Part shown: positions 18,047-29,435 of the stretch, piece by piece
How positions within the stretch are numbered: position 1 is the first letter of the stretch
How the letters are laid out: each line of letters opens with the position of its first letter
From: Parafrankia sp. EUN1f
Lineage (GTDB): Bacteria; Actinomycetota; Actinomycetes; Frankiales; Frankiaceae
Length of the DNA stretch: 64,000 nucleotides
NCBI RefSeq assembly: GCF_000177675.1
Contig: NZ_ADGX01000008.1
Location: 1-64,000 of the forward strand
Direction of reading: 5' to 3'
The notes under the pieces: generated by a model
Databases searched by the model: none
What the model saw: the letters and a program-made list of their open reading frames with translations, nothing else
Told to the model about the DNA's origin: nothing
Position numbers and translations under genes: made by a program

Positions 18047-19216
18047 TCAGCCAGCCCGCCCGCTGGCGGGCTCCGCGCCCGGCGGCTCCACCAGGTCGAG
18101 GGACGGGCCGCCCAGGTCGCGAGACGGGCTGCCGTCCACGAGCGCTCGCTGATCGGGCAGGCCGACGGACGTCGCCTCGGTTCCACCAGGCTTGTTCCGA
18201 GCGGCCGGAACCGAAAGTGGGCTTTTCGTGGCCACCGCCGCGGCACCCCGGTCGGGCTGTCCTTCCAACGCTGCCTGGGCCCCCGCCTGCAGCTGTGCTG
18301 CCCCTGCGGGCGCCTGAGCCACGAACGGCACCTGAACCGCCACCGGGACCTGAGCGCCGGACCGTACCCCGGCCCAGGCCGTGCGGGACACGGAGCGCAG
18401 CCGGGTCTGCACTTCCGGCCTGGTCATGAGGACCGAGAGCGCGACCAGGCCACCACCGATGACGCCATCCATCCAGTAGTGGTTCGCCGTGATCACGACA
18501 ACGATGACGGTCAGTACCGGATGCAGGATCATCAACCAGCGCGCCCGGGCCCGCAGGATGGTGACCGTCCCCCACGCAACGATGATCGACCAGCCGACGT
18601 GCAGGCTCGGCATCGCGGCGTACTGGTTCGCCACCTTGTCGCCGGCCGAGTAGGGCGACGGGCCGAAGACCGCGCCGGTGTCGACGAGCGACACATGCGG
18701 CAGCACCTGCGGCAGGAAACGCGGCGGCGCCAGCGGGTACAGCATGTGGATCACCAGCGCGGCACCCGTCGAGGCGAGGATGACCATCCGCACCCGCGGC
18801 CACGCGTCCCGATGCCGGAGCATGACCCACAGCAGGAACGCGATAGAGGCCGGGAAGTGCACGCCGATGTAGAAACGGTTCGCCAGCTCCAGCAGCTCCG
18901 TCGAGTGCAGCGCGAGGCGTTGGAGCGCGGATTCGTCGGGCAGGTCGATGAGCCGTTCGAAGCTCCAGACGTCCCGGGCGTTGGCCAGCGCCTGCGGCTC
19001 TCGGCCGACGGCGAGCTGGCGGCCGAGCCGGTAGACCATGAACAACGCGGCCATGAGCAGCACCTGGCCGCTGTAGAACAGCGCCAAGGACGTTGCCCGA
19101 CCCAGCCGGGTGGCGTGCAGCCAGGACGTCCGCAAGGTCACCGCCAGCGGCGGAACCGCCACCGGCCCGGTCGCGGACCGTCCCTGGTCACGCGAAGGAA
19201 TCGGAATGCTCACCAT
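18047..19216 (-). CDS. PAP2-superfamily membrane protein (inositolphosphotransferase/phosphatase-like)
   Basis: The 389-residue protein has about six transmembrane helices (residues 30-280) and a Gly/Ala/Pro-rich cytoplasmic tail. The acid-phosphatase motifs are present as MPSLHVGWS (near 197) and HYWMDGVIGG (near 245), with an upstream lipid-phosphate loop YPLAPPRFLP that marks the Aur1/Ipt1-like branch. Such proteins transfer or remove phosphate-linked head groups on membrane lipids. The ATG at 19214-19216 is preceded by GGGAGGG. The substrate cannot be read from the sequence. Confidence 0.78.
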   Translation of the reverse strand: MVSIPIPSRDQGRSATGPVAVPPLAVTLRTSWLHATRLGRATSLALFYSGQVLLMAALFMVYRLGRQLAVGREPQALANARDVWSFERLIDLPDESALQRLALHSTELLELANRFYIGVHFPASIAFLLWVMLRHRDAWPRVRMVILASTGAALVIHMLYPLAPPRFLPQVLPHVSLVDTGAVFGPSPYSAGDKVANQYAAMPSLHVGWSIIVAWGTVTILRARARWLMILHPVLTVIVVVITANHYWMDGVIGGGLVALSVLMTRPEVQTRLRSVSRTAWAGVRSGAQVPVAVQVPFVAQAPAGAAQLQAGAQAALEGQPDRGAAAVATKSPLSVPAARNKPGGTEATSVGLPDQRALVDGSPSRDLGGPSLDLVEPPGAEPASGRAG

Positions 19217-20006
19217 GAGCCCTCCCGGCGCGTCTCACGCCCTTCCGACGACATGCCCTGTTAACCCTCCCGTTCCTACCGGCCGATCGGTAAGCAGAGC
19301 AAGGATCGAATCCCTGTGACGCCCCACTCATCCCACAACACAGCCGGGTACTGACACTCCGTCACCACCCCCGGCGGATCGCCCGATCAGGGTCACCGCG
19401 GTGACTCGCCGACTTGTCGCACCGGTCGGCAGTGAAGTGACAGTGAGATAAACCAACAGCGAACAACCCTCGGCTATTTCCACCACATGGGCGCGCTTGT
19501 CCCGTCGCTCTGTCAGGCGGGCGACACCGAACGGTCACCCCCGCGCAAGGCCTGCACGGTCGCCAGCGGCTGCCAACGTGCCACTCCGCGCCTTCCCTGG
19601 CAACAGGCACACCCCGGCGCAGCCACCGCCGCCCCATCCGAAGCCGCAAGAGACGTCGCCCTCACGGCCCACACCAACCGGGCCGATCGTGGTCTATATC
19701 ACATAGGTTGCCAGCAGCGGGGACGCAGGAACATCCCTCGATCAACCCATACGCCCGGCGAAGCACGCAAAATTGATGAAGCGGACCTTCACGGCATGCG
19801 TCCCTTCCGACCTGCCGGTGGCCGCGAACCGTGTTACCCCGGAACTACCGCTCCGCCCGAACGGCCCAGGGCGCCACGTCCCAGGACGCCATGACCCCGG
19901 GAGGCCGCGACCGGCGGAGCCGCCGGGCGATGGTGGCGGGACGGCTGCTCCGGGCGTGCCACCTCGATCGCTGGCATCGCGCACCGAGGCCGAAGGGAGA
20001 AACATC
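19217..20006. other. Intergenic region without recognisable gene
   Basis: These 790 bp separate the PAP2 gene from a small DUF1918 gene. I see the promoter region of the former and a CCGATCGG palindrome near 19284, but no convincing coding frame, RNA gene or repeat. Open frames here lack ribosome sites. Confidence 0.45.
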
Positions 20007-20213
20007 ATGTACGCATCGGTAGGCGACCGCTTCGTCGTCCACGGCCGGACGGTCGGGGACCCCGAGCGTCACGGCGTGATCATCGAGGTCCGCGGGACCG
20101 CCGGCGGGCCGCCGTTCATGGTCCGCTGGGACGACGGCCACGAGGGCCTTTTCTTCCCTGGCGCCGACTCGAACATCGAGCTGCGGCCGGCACGTGAGCA
20201 TGTGACCGTCTGA
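20007..20213 (+). CDS. DUF1918 small protein
   Basis: The 68-residue protein has the DUF1918 pattern: an SH3-like beta barrel beginning MYASVGDRFVVHG, then RHGVI-x-EV and PPFMVRWDDGHEGLFFPG. Such small proteins are widespread in Actinobacteria and have no known function. The ATG at 20007 follows GAAGGGAGA; a longer frame reaching upstream has no ribosome site and was rejected. Confidence 0.85.
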   Translation: MYASVGDRFVVHGRTVGDPERHGVIIEVRGTAGGPPFMVRWDDGHEGLFFPGADSNIELRPAREHVTV

Positions 20214-20618
20214 AAGCTGGCCCCGGCGCCCCACGGCCCACTTCCCCCAGCACCCGCTCGTGCCTCTGGGGCGCCGGCGGCCCGCCACGCGCAGTCCGCC
20301 ACGGGCTGGACGTCCACCCGCTCCCCGGGCGGCCCGGACGTCGGTTCAGCCAGATCAATCGCCCGATCGGGGCACCGGCCCCACCACCGCCACAGGCAAT
20401 TGTGCCTGCCCGGACCAAACCACCACGGTGCGCGACAGAAACGACTACCTGTTGGCACGTACGGTCTGTCCGGGTCCCAGTTCAGCTCCGGTCCGGAATG
20501 ATTGCCGTACGCCAGGGGTCGGCACCTGGATGTGATGTTCGCTATACACCATGGAAACCGTCTCGGGTGTTCCCCCACGGGGGTGCACCGAGCGCAACGC
20601 TGATCCCGGAGCAACTTG
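20214..20618. other. Intergenic region before the MMPL transporter gene
   Basis: These 405 bp contain the leader and promoter of the transporter gene. I see no gene, clear riboswitch or long repeat. Confidence 0.4.
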
Positions 20619-23315
20619 ATGCCAAGTTCGTCAGTGCCGTCTGACAGGTCTTCCCGACCAGGCGGCACGGCCCGTTTCTGGTTCGGCGTCGGGCGGGTGG
20701 TCGGTAGCCGTACCGGCCTGGTCGCAGCCGTCACCGCGATCGTCACGGTGGCACTCGGACTTGGCCTGACCAGGCTGGAGTTCACCACCGGTCAGGAGAA
20801 CTACCTCAACGCGGACTCGCAGGTCGCGAAGGACAACGTCGCCTATCAGGACCTCTTCGGCGGTCAGGCGATGATCACACTCTTCACGACGAAGCCCGAC
20901 GCCGACCTGGTTGATCTCTTCACCGCCGCCAACGTCAAGAAGTTCCGGGATCTGTCGGCCACCCTGGAGAAGGACCCTCGCATCGAGAGCGTGATCACGC
21001 CGCTCACGGCGCTCCAGTTCACCGCGAATCTCGTGACCAGCTCGGACGGTCAGATCATCAACAGCGCGGCCGGGAAGATCCTGCTGGCGGCGCAGCAGCG
21101 TGATCCCGACCCGAAGTCCCAGGCAGTTCGGCTCGCCGACTCGCTGCGGACGCTGGAGCGGGCGAACGCGATTCCCGAGGATCAGCGCACGTTCGATGAT
21201 CCGGCCTGGGTCGATTTCTTGCTGCATGACAACTCCGGGGGCATCCGCAAGTCACTGCAGTCGTTCTTCCCGACGGACAAGAACGCGCAGATGATCGTGC
21301 GGCTGACCGGAAACGCCTCGATCAAGGAGGAGGGCAAGGGCGCCACCACGGTCGAGAACGCCATGAACGGGCTGACCTTCGACAACGCCGACGTCATGAC
21401 CACCGGCGCGGCGGTCCTGCTCCGTGACATCAACGACTACCTGCGCGGCGGCTTCCTCACTCTGGGTGGAATTTCGCTGCTCATCATGGCCGCGCTGCTG
21501 CTGGTCGCGTTCGCCGTCCGCTGGCGGCTGCTGCCCCTGGCGGTCGTGGGCATCGGGCTGGTGTGGGCCTTCGGGCTGGCCGGCTACCTGGACATCCCGC
21601 TCTCGGTGGTCACCATCGCCGGCATGCCGGTCCTGCTCGGCGTCGGCATCGACTTCGCCGTGCAGCTACACAGCCGGGTCCAGGAGGAAGCGCAGCTCGA
21701 CCGGGCCCGGGAACCCGTCGCAGCGGCGCTGGGCCACCTCATGCCGGCGCTGGCGCTGGCCACCGTCGCCGGTGTCATCGCGTTCCTCGCGCTGGAGTTC
21801 AGCGAGGTCCCGATGATCCGTGACTTCGGCGTCCTGCTCGCCATCGGACTGCCGGTCATCGTCCTCGCGACCGTGCTGCTCAGCACCGCCTCGCTCGGCT
21901 TCCGGGAGCGCCGCTCCCCCACCGCGCCGAAGGACGCCTCACGCGGCGCGCTCGGCCACACTGTCGTCTGGCTCGGATCCCTGCCCCGGCTGGCGGCGAT
22001 CCCGCTCGTCGTCATCGCCGCCGGCATCTTCGCCGGTGGGCTCGTCGTCGAAGGTGACCTCAAGGTCCAGACGGACCCGGAGAAGTGGGTCAACCAGAAC
22101 TCCCAGGTCGTGCACGACATCCAGTACCTCAAGGCGCAGACCGGTTCCAGCAGCGAGCTGGGCATCTTCATCCAGTCGGACGACATCTTCGACGACAGGA
22201 CCGTCAAGTTCGTCCACGACCTCGCCTACCAGCAGCTCGACGAGCACCCCAAGGAGCTGCTGACGGCGTCCAGCCTGGTGACCACGGTCAGCTTCCTCAT
22301 GGAGGTGCCGAACACCACCCTGCTCGCGCCGACCGGCAAAGACATCCGGCTGGCGTATGACGTCACACCGGAACCGATCAGGAAGAGCACCGTCGACATC
22401 GACGGGAAGGCACTCAACCTGATCTTCCGCACCGGGCCGGGAGCGCTGGAGGAACGCGCCGTCGTCGTGAACGACATCCGGGACACGGTCACTCCCCCGG
22501 AGGGAATCCGCGCGACACCGTCGGGTCTCGCCGTCGTCGGCACCGGGCTGCTGGAGAACTTCGAGAAGAACCGCGTGGAGCTGACCTACTTCGCGTTGAT
22601 CGGCGTTTTCATCATCCTGCTGCTGCGCCACCTGAACATCGTCCGCGCGGTGGTGTCGGTGGTTCCGGTGCTGATCGCGGTGGGTCTGACGGCCATCATC
22701 TCCCGGCTCGCGGGCTTCGAGCTCAGCCCGCTCACCGCGGTCGGCGGACCACTCGTGATCGCACTCTGCACCGAGTTCACCACGCTGATCGTCATGCGGC
22801 ACATCGAAGAACGACAGCGTGGGCGGGACCCGCTGGCAGCCACCGAGGAGGCGGCGGCCCGGACCGGAGTCGCCTTCATGGTCTCGGCGCTCGCCGCCGT
22901 GATCGGAATCGTGGTCCTGGCGTTCAGCTCGCTGCCGCTGCTGCGCGACTTCGGCCTCGTGGTGGCCCTCAACGTCGGGGTGGCTCTGCTCTCGGCGCTG
23001 ATCGTGCTGCCGCCGCTGCTGCTGTGGGCGGACGAACGCGGCTGGGTCTACCGCGGCCCGCAGCTGGTGCCCGCCGGCACCGGCTCCGCCGCGCCGCTGC
23101 CGGCCTCCGTGGTGCCGACAGCTCCCGCACCGGCCTCCGCGGCACCCGCCTCCACGGCACGGGCGTCCGCGGCGCCTGCGGCCGTGGTGCCGGCGGCCGC
23201 CGCACCGGCCGACGACGCGGTCGGCCCCAGTGCCGACCCCGGTGCCGGGGGCACGGTCGAGCCCGCCACCGGTGACACCGCCAAGCCCACGGCTGGTGGC
23301 ACGGCCGAGAGCTGA
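20619..23315 (+). CDS. MMPL/RND family (HAE3-like) transporter
   Basis: The 898-residue protein has the duplicated RND plan: a membrane helix (about 27-47), a large extracytoplasmic loop, a helix bundle (about 280-460), a second loop and a second bundle (about 640-805). Ala/Pro-rich residues form a tail of about 85 positions. Sequences GVGIDFAVQLHSR and LCTEFTTLIVMRH mark the two sterol-sensing-like bundles. MMPL proteins export lipids or hydrophobic compounds using the proton gradient. The ATG at 20619 was preferred over the adjacent TTG; GGAG lies 9 bp before it. The gene stands alone and is closed by a strong hairpin. Confidence 0.85.
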   Translation: MPSSSVPSDRSSRPGGTARFWFGVGRVVGSRTGLVAAVTAIVTVALGLGLTRLEFTTGQENYLNADSQVAKDNVAYQDLFGGQAMITLFTTKPDADLVDLFTAANVKKFRDLSATLEKDPRIESVITPLTALQFTANLVTSSDGQIINSAAGKILLAAQQRDPDPKSQAVRLADSLRTLERANAIPEDQRTFDDPAWVDFLLHDNSGGIRKSLQSFFPTDKNAQMIVRLTGNASIKEEGKGATTVENAMNGLTFDNADVMTTGAAVLLRDINDYLRGGFLTLGGISLLIMAALLLVAFAVRWRLLPLAVVGIGLVWAFGLAGYLDIPLSVVTIAGMPVLLGVGIDFAVQLHSRVQEEAQLDRAREPVAAALGHLMPALALATVAGVIAFLALEFSEVPMIRDFGVLLAIGLPVIVLATVLLSTASLGFRERRSPTAPKDASRGALGHTVVWLGSLPRLAAIPLVVIAAGIFAGGLVVEGDLKVQTDPEKWVNQNSQVVHDIQYLKAQTGSSSELGIFIQSDDIFDDRTVKFVHDLAYQQLDEHPKELLTASSLVTTVSFLMEVPNTTLLAPTGKDIRLAYDVTPEPIRKSTVDIDGKALNLIFRTGPGALEERAVVVNDIRDTVTPPEGIRATPSGLAVVGTGLLENFEKNRVELTYFALIGVFIILLLRHLNIVRAVVSVVPVLIAVGLTAIISRLAGFELSPLTAVGGPLVIALCTEFTTLIVMRHIEERQRGRDPLAATEEAAARTGVAFMVSALAAVIGIVVLAFSSLPLLRDFGLVVALNVGVALLSALIVLPPLLLWADERGWVYRGPQLVPAGTGSAAPLPASVVPTAPAPASAAPASTARASAAPAAVVPAAAAPADDAVGPSADPGAGGTVEPATGDTAKPTAGGTAES

Positions 23316-23382
23316 GGCATTCGAGCGCTCGAAACAGTGCGATGGCTCGCTCCGCGTGACGCGGGACAACGTGCTATCCGGT

Positions 23383-23422
23383 GAAGACCCGGCCCGATGT
23401 GACGCGACCGGGCCGGGTCTTC
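23383..23422 (+). terminator. Terminator of the MMPL gene
   Basis: GAAGACCCGGCCCG at 23383-23396 pairs perfectly with its complement at 23409-23422 around a 12-base loop, 67 bp after the transporter stop. A 14-bp palindrome, TTCGAGCGCTCGAA, also lies at 23320-23333 just after the stop codon. Confidence 0.8.
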
Positions 23423-23556
23423 GCGGTTCCTCACGCCTATGGCACGCTCAAAGCTCACACCGCCGTCTGCCAATGACGGTCGCAGAGCCGGCCGGCAGCG
23501 GAACGTGACACCGCCACAGAGGCTCGGCAGCCATCCGAGCGCAACGAGGAGAAGGC

Positions 23557-24993
<1,437 letters not shown>

Positions 24994-25007
24994 TCTTCCA
25001 GGTTCCA

Positions 25008-25048
25008 CGACGAGGGCCGTCCCCGTTCCCGGGGGGCGGCCCTCGTCG
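25008..25048. terminator. Bidirectional terminator after ahcY
   Basis: CGACGAGGGCCG (25008-25019) pairs with CGGCCCTCGTCG (25037-25048), and the inner CCCC/GGGG tracts extend the stem. It lies 15 bp after the ahcY stop and 3 bp before the 3' end of the convergent gene. Confidence 0.8.
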
Positions 25049-25050
25049 CG

Positions 25051-25725
25051 TCACCCCACGTCAGGCCGCACAGTGTCAGGCTTCGCCGCCTCGGGCTTCA
25101 CATCGTCCGGCTTCACAGCATCAGGCTTCGCGGGGTCAGACGTAGCGGCGGACGGGGCGGCAGACGGGGCCGTGCGGTACCGGCACACCGCCGTCCAGGT
25201 GATCTTCGAGTGTCGATGTGACGGTGCGTGCACCGACCGGGCGGTGGCGGCACTGCCAGCGGCCTGCGCGTCCAGCTCCGACGTGTCCAGCTCTGAGGCA
25301 AGGGTGTACCAGCCCGCGGGCAGGTAGGCCCCGGAACGCGCCACCTCCGCGGACTCGAAGCCGGCCGGAATCTCGTCGGGTACCAGCAGTTCGCGGGCCC
25401 CGGTGCCGCAGCCCACGTCGTTGGACGCGGCGACCCCCGCGCTCGGCTGGGCCCGGCCCGAGCCCGTCTCGCACAGGATGGCGGACCGCGGCGGCCAGAA
25501 GGAGGCCGTCTGCGCGTAGTACCCGGCGGCGAGTTCCACCGGTGCGCCGGCATCCGGCTCGTCACCCGGGGCGCTCACCGTGTACTCCCGCCCGCCGGGG
25601 CATTCGGCTGCCGGCGTGCCACCCGCCTGGGCCGCCGGCTGACCGGCCACCGCGAGCGCGCCCACGACGGTCAGAACAGCGGCGAGCCCCACCCTGCCGA
25701 TCCGAATTGATCGCATGACTGTCAC
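25051..25725 (-). CDS. Secreted protein of unknown function with KPD-rich C-terminus
   Basis: I do not recognise this 224-residue protein. It has a signal peptide (about 1-33, with a cleavage-like AQA), a mature part with several Cys (CPGG, ILCETG, VGCGTG, VCRYR) suggesting disulfides, and a degenerate tail with repeated Lys-Pro-Asp/Glu units. The GTG at 25723-25725 has AAGGGG at usable distance; an ATG three codons later and an earlier in-frame ATG are alternatives. It could be a small cell-surface protein; it has no obvious partner next to it. Confidence 0.6.
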   Translation of the reverse strand: MTVMRSIRIGRVGLAAVLTVVGALAVAGQPAAQAGGTPAAECPGGREYTVSAPGDEPDAGAPVELAAGYYAQTASFWPPRSAILCETGSGRAQPSAGVAASNDVGCGTGARELLVPDEIPAGFESAEVARSGAYLPAGWYTLASELDTSELDAQAAGSAATARSVHAPSHRHSKITWTAVCRYRTAPSAAPSAATSDPAKPDAVKPDDVKPEAAKPDTVRPDVG

Positions 25726-26071
25726 CGAGAACACCCCTTCCTGCACAGGGAGTCAGACAAACACGTCGGACGGACGTCGACGCCCAGCTGCCGGGCAACA
25801 CACGCGCTGTCGTCTTGACGACACAAGCCCCATCACACCGTCACGCGGCTCCGCCGCCGGCACGCGCCGCGGAACCGCGCGACAACCATGACAATCTCCA
25901 TAAATGCCGGAAATGGGATGTCGGTGCTCACTTACCGGCGGCATCCACCCCATGACATGAATGACCCAGATGCGGCGCGCCTGGAGCGTAGCGGTAGGAA
26001 TCCCTCAGCGATGCAGGCCAGGCCGGGCAGGCGCCATGCGTGCCGGCAGACATCTGTGGAACAAGAGGAAA
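25726..26071. other. Divergent intergenic region, secreted protein / amidase
   Basis: These 346 bp hold two divergent promoters. The part around 25880-25930 is relatively rich in A and T. I see no further gene or strong structure. Confidence 0.4.
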
Positions 26072-26866
26072 ATGGCGACCACTCTCTACCCACCTGCGAC
26101 CTACCGCCCGGTCCGGAACACCTCGGGCGCCATGACGCAGCCGACCCGCGGCCTGATTCCGCACGTCCAGGTCGGCAACGGATCGTTGTTCGGATGGTTC
26201 GACAACCCGGCCAGCGAGGTGAGCGCACATCTGTGGCTGGCGAAGACGGGCGAGTTCGAACAGTACGTCCCGTTCGACCGTCGGGCCTGGGCGCAGGCCG
26301 CGGGAAACTCGTTCTGGATCAGTGTCGAGTGCGAGGGGTACGACACCGAGGACTACACGCCGATCCAGATCACCCGGCTCGGTGAGTTCTTCGCGTGGGG
26401 AATCCGCGAATTCGGCTGGCGGGCTGAGATCACCGATTCGGTGAACGGCTACGGGCTCGGCACCCACCGCATGGGTGGCGCGGCTTGGGGAGCGCATTCC
26501 TGCCCCGGGGAGATCCGGGCCAACCGCAGAGGAGACATCCTGGCGGCCGCGCTGGGCCCCGCCACGCTGGCGGACCCCCGCCAGCGCTACGCGGGCATGC
26601 CGACCCTGCGGGAGAAGTCCCGCGGGCCCGAGGTCGTCACCCTCCAGAACGCACTGAACATCATCTTTGGTCACGAGGCGACCTCCGGCGACCCTTACCG
26701 GCTCGTCCCCGACGGGGTGTACGGCCCGCTGACGACCGCGCGGGTGGCGGCCGTGCAGCGTTATGCGACGCCATGGTTCGGACGCATTCCCGACGACGGC
26801 ATCTGCGGCCCCAACACCTGGCGCAAGATCGGATATGTGCTCACAGGCATGAACCGGCAGGTTTAG
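26072..26866 (+). CDS. N-acetylmuramoyl-L-alanine amidase with peptidoglycan-binding domain (endolysin-like)
   Basis: The 264-residue protein has an Amidase_2/PGRP-like domain (about 15-160) with probable zinc ligands in GLIPHVQ (His), GAHSCPG (His and Cys) and the acidic residue in VECEGYDTED. A PG_binding_1-like domain follows (about 185-260: VVTLQNALN, then DGVYGPLTTARVAAVQ). It would cleave the amide bond between MurNAc and L-Ala. The ATG at 26072 has AGAGGA before it. No signal peptide is present, which is more like a phage endolysin than a secreted autolysin, but no other phage gene is adjacent. Confidence 0.8.
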   Translation: MATTLYPPATYRPVRNTSGAMTQPTRGLIPHVQVGNGSLFGWFDNPASEVSAHLWLAKTGEFEQYVPFDRRAWAQAAGNSFWISVECEGYDTEDYTPIQITRLGEFFAWGIREFGWRAEITDSVNGYGLGTHRMGGAAWGAHSCPGEIRANRRGDILAAALGPATLADPRQRYAGMPTLREKSRGPEVVTLQNALNIIFGHEATSGDPYRLVPDGVYGPLTTARVAAVQRYATPWFGRIPDDGICGPNTWRKIGYVLTGMNRQV

Positions 26867-26952
26867 CGCAGGCTCTGGGGCGACGAAAATCCGCTGTTCT
26901 TCGGACGGCCTGGGACCCCGGGGGCACAGCGGACTCCGGGGACACAGGCCGC

Positions 26953-28350
26953 TCAGGCCCGGCGCACGGCCTCCTTGAACGCGACGCGGGCACCGGTTCG
27001 GAGGACCGCGTTGTGGTAGATCCGGCCGGTGATCCGGATGAGCAGGCCGATCAGGGCCAAGGCCAGGAGCACGGACAGGACGAGCTGCCAGAGCGGCGCC
27101 ACCCCGAGCGCGATACGCATCGGCATGAGCAGCGGAGAGAACAGCGGAACCAGGGAGAGGATCTCGACCAGGCCGTTGTCGGGATCACCGGGCAGAATCG
27201 AGACCCCGACCACCCAGGGGACGATGAGCGCCAGCACGATGGGGCTGGAGATTCCGCCGAGATCCTCCTGCCTGGACACCATCGCGCCGACCGCGGCGAA
27301 CGGCAGCGCGTACAGGAAGAATCCGATCACGTACCAGGCCACGGACCAGATGACGGTACCGGTCGCCTCGCTGGATGGCAGCTCGAGCGCGCCGGTGGTC
27401 AGCGCGGCGATCAGCCCACCGCCGGCGATCACGACCATCTGGATCAGCGCCACCAGGCCGATACCCAGGACCTTGCCCGCCATGAGCGTCCACGGCCGGA
27501 CCGTCGACAACAGCAGCTCCACGACCCGGCTCGACTTCTCCTCAACGACGCCCTGCGAGACCGCCGGTCCGAAGAGCATCAGGCCCATGTAGATCAGGAA
27601 CGCCGATGCCAGCCCCAGGAAAAGCCGTTCGTCCTGGTCATCCGGGACGGGGTCGAGCTCCGCGACGTCCAGGCCGGCGGCAGCCACGGTCTCGTTGACC
27701 CGGGCCGGATCCCCGCCGAGCACGCTGATCTCGTTGTCGAGCACCTGTTGCCGGGCCAGCACCGCGAGCACCCCACGCAGGTCTTCGCTCAGCTCCTCCT
27801 TGACCGTGACCCGCAGACCGCTCGGAGCGGCGGTCACCAGCACGTCGAGATCACCGTCGGAGACCTCGCGCAGCCCGGTGGCCTCGTCGGGCACCTCACG
27901 GGTCGCGACGTCGACACCCAGGCCACCGGCGACGGCCTCAAGCGGATCGGCGAGCACGGACTCCGCCGCGATGAAACCGACCGACTTCGCCGACTCGTGC
28001 CCACCCAGCAGGCTGATCACCACCGAAGCGCCGACCAGCAGCACGAGGAACGCGGCCGTCGTGATCACGAAGACCTTCGAACGCAGCCGGATGGCCAGCT
28101 CCCGCCCGGCGACGAGGCGCACCACCACCCAGGCGGCCAGGGGAGGGAACCCGCCAGGCTCGGCCGCCTCCGCAGCCGCCAGTCCGGACGCCTGACCGGA
28201 CGCCAGTCCGGACGCCGGGGCGGCCGGCGGGGCAGCCGGCGGCCCGGTCACCCAAGCCCCGCGGTCGTCCGGCGGCCTGCCACCCTGCGTCGGGAAGCTG
28301 GGGAGTTGTCCCGTGTCTCCGTCGGACCCGCCGTCGGCTCCGGTGCTCAT
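26953..28350 (-). CDS. ABC-2 type exporter permease (NatB/YhaP-like)
   Basis: The 465-residue protein has a Pro/Ala-rich leader, a membrane helix (about 90-115), a large extracytoplasmic domain (about 120-245) and five more helices (about 250-445). This plan matches ABC-2 permeases of the NatB/YhaP group that export sodium, peptides or drugs. The ATG overlaps the stop of the ATPase gene (ATGA at 28347-28350), so both are translated together and form one transporter. Confidence 0.85.
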   Translation of the reverse strand: MSTGADGGSDGDTGQLPSFPTQGGRPPDDRGAWVTGPPAAPPAAPASGLASGQASGLAAAEAAEPGGFPPLAAWVVVRLVAGRELAIRLRSKVFVITTAAFLVLLVGASVVISLLGGHESAKSVGFIAAESVLADPLEAVAGGLGVDVATREVPDEATGLREVSDGDLDVLVTAAPSGLRVTVKEELSEDLRGVLAVLARQQVLDNEISVLGGDPARVNETVAAAGLDVAELDPVPDDQDERLFLGLASAFLIYMGLMLFGPAVSQGVVEEKSSRVVELLLSTVRPWTLMAGKVLGIGLVALIQMVVIAGGGLIAALTTGALELPSSEATGTVIWSVAWYVIGFFLYALPFAAVGAMVSRQEDLGGISSPIVLALIVPWVVGVSILPGDPDNGLVEILSLVPLFSPLLMPMRIALGVAPLWQLVLSVLLALALIGLLIRITGRIYHNAVLRTGARVAFKEAVRRA

Positions 28351-29435
28351 ACCGCCGTCTCCTCATCCGCCGCCCGCACGTCGTTGCCGGAGCTCGCCAG
28401 CCCGGCAGGCGCAGTCAGCCCGGCAGGACCCGACCGCCCAGCAGGGCTCGGGACGTCACCAGGCCCGGCGGCGCCGGCCCCGGGCACCACGTGCCCCAGG
28501 GCGGGTGGCACGGCGGCGGAGCCACCGGCCACGGCGGGGACGGTGGTCACCGAGCGGAACAGCTCCGCCAGCGTCGGCCGGCGGCGACGGAACTCGCGCA
28601 CCGGCCCGGCGGCCAGCGCCCGCCGCAACAGATCCTGATCATCAGCTCCCGGGGCGAGATCGACGGTCGTCCGGTCGCCCTCGGTGTGGCGGACGGTGAT
28701 TCCGGGCAGGTCGAGCGCCCACCCGGTGGGCGCGCCGGGCACCTCCACCACGATCTGCTCGGTCCCGGCCCTGCGCAGCTCATCCACCGTGCCGCAGGCG
28801 ACCATACGGCCCGAGGCGACGATGCCGACCCGGTCACAGAGCCGCTCGACGAGCTCCAGCTGGTGGCTGGAGAACACCACGGGGACTCCGGCCGCGCTGC
28901 GTTCGCGCAGAACCTGGCTCATCACGTCGACCGCGACCGGGTCCAGGCCGGAGAACGGCTCGTCGAGCACGAGGACCTCCGGGTCGTGGACGAGCGCCGC
29001 GGCGAGCTGAACCCGCTGCTGGTTGCCGAGGCTGAGGTTCTGGACCTCGTCGTCGCGCCGTGCCGCCACACCGAGCCGCTCCAGCCACGCCTCGGCGCTG
29101 CGTCGGGCGGCCCCGGCCGGCATCCCGTGCAGCCGGGCCAGGTAGACGATCTGGTCCCGGACCTTCATCTTGGGGTAAAGACCCCGCTCTTCCGGCATGT
29201 AGCCGATCCGGCGGCGGACGGCGAGGTCGACCGGCCGACCGGCCCAGCGGACCTCACCGGCATCGGCCGCGAGGACCCCGAGCACGATCCGCATCGTCGT
29301 CGTCTTGCCAGCGCCGTTGCTGCCGACGAAACCGAAAAGCTCCCCGGCGCGCACGTCAAAGGTCATGCCGTCGAGTGCGGTCACCTCGCCGTAGCGTTTG
29401 CGAACACCGTCGATCTCCAGACGCCTGTTCGCCAT
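28347..29435 (-). CDS. ABC exporter ATP-binding protein
   Basis: The 362-residue ATPase has Walker A GSNGAGKTT (about 39-47), the signature LSLGNQQ (about 137), Walker B VLVLDEP and a C-terminal domain typical of NatA/YhaQ-like drug or Na+ exporters, then a Pro/Ala-rich tail. The ATG at 29433-29435 is preceded by GGAGGTGG; in-frame sequence upstream of it is not conserved-looking and was excluded. It is the first gene of the two-gene transporter operon. Confidence 0.9.
   Translation of the reverse strand: MANRRLEIDGVRKRYGEVTALDGMTFDVRAGELFGFVGSNGAGKTTTMRIVLGVLAADAGEVRWAGRPVDLAVRRRIGYMPEERGLYPKMKVRDQIVYLARLHGMPAGAARRSAEAWLERLGVAARRDDEVQNLSLGNQQRVQLAAALVHDPEVLVLDEPFSGLDPVAVDVMSQVLRERSAAGVPVVFSSHQLELVERLCDRVGIVASGRMVACGTVDELRRAGTEQIVVEVPGAPTGWALDLPGITVRHTEGDRTTVDLAPGADDQDLLRRALAAGPVREFRRRRPTLAELFRSVTTVPAVAGGSAAVPPALGHVVPGAGAAGPGDVPSPAGRSGPAGLTAPAGLASSGNDVRAADEETAV

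Noticed and set aside
19300-19318. GATCGAATCCC resembling a T loop
   Set aside because: The loop starts with A instead of TT and no other tRNA arms are present.
23423-23556. Possible SAH riboswitch before ahcY
   Set aside because: I could not find the conserved core pairing and loop bases; only short GC-rich matches exist.
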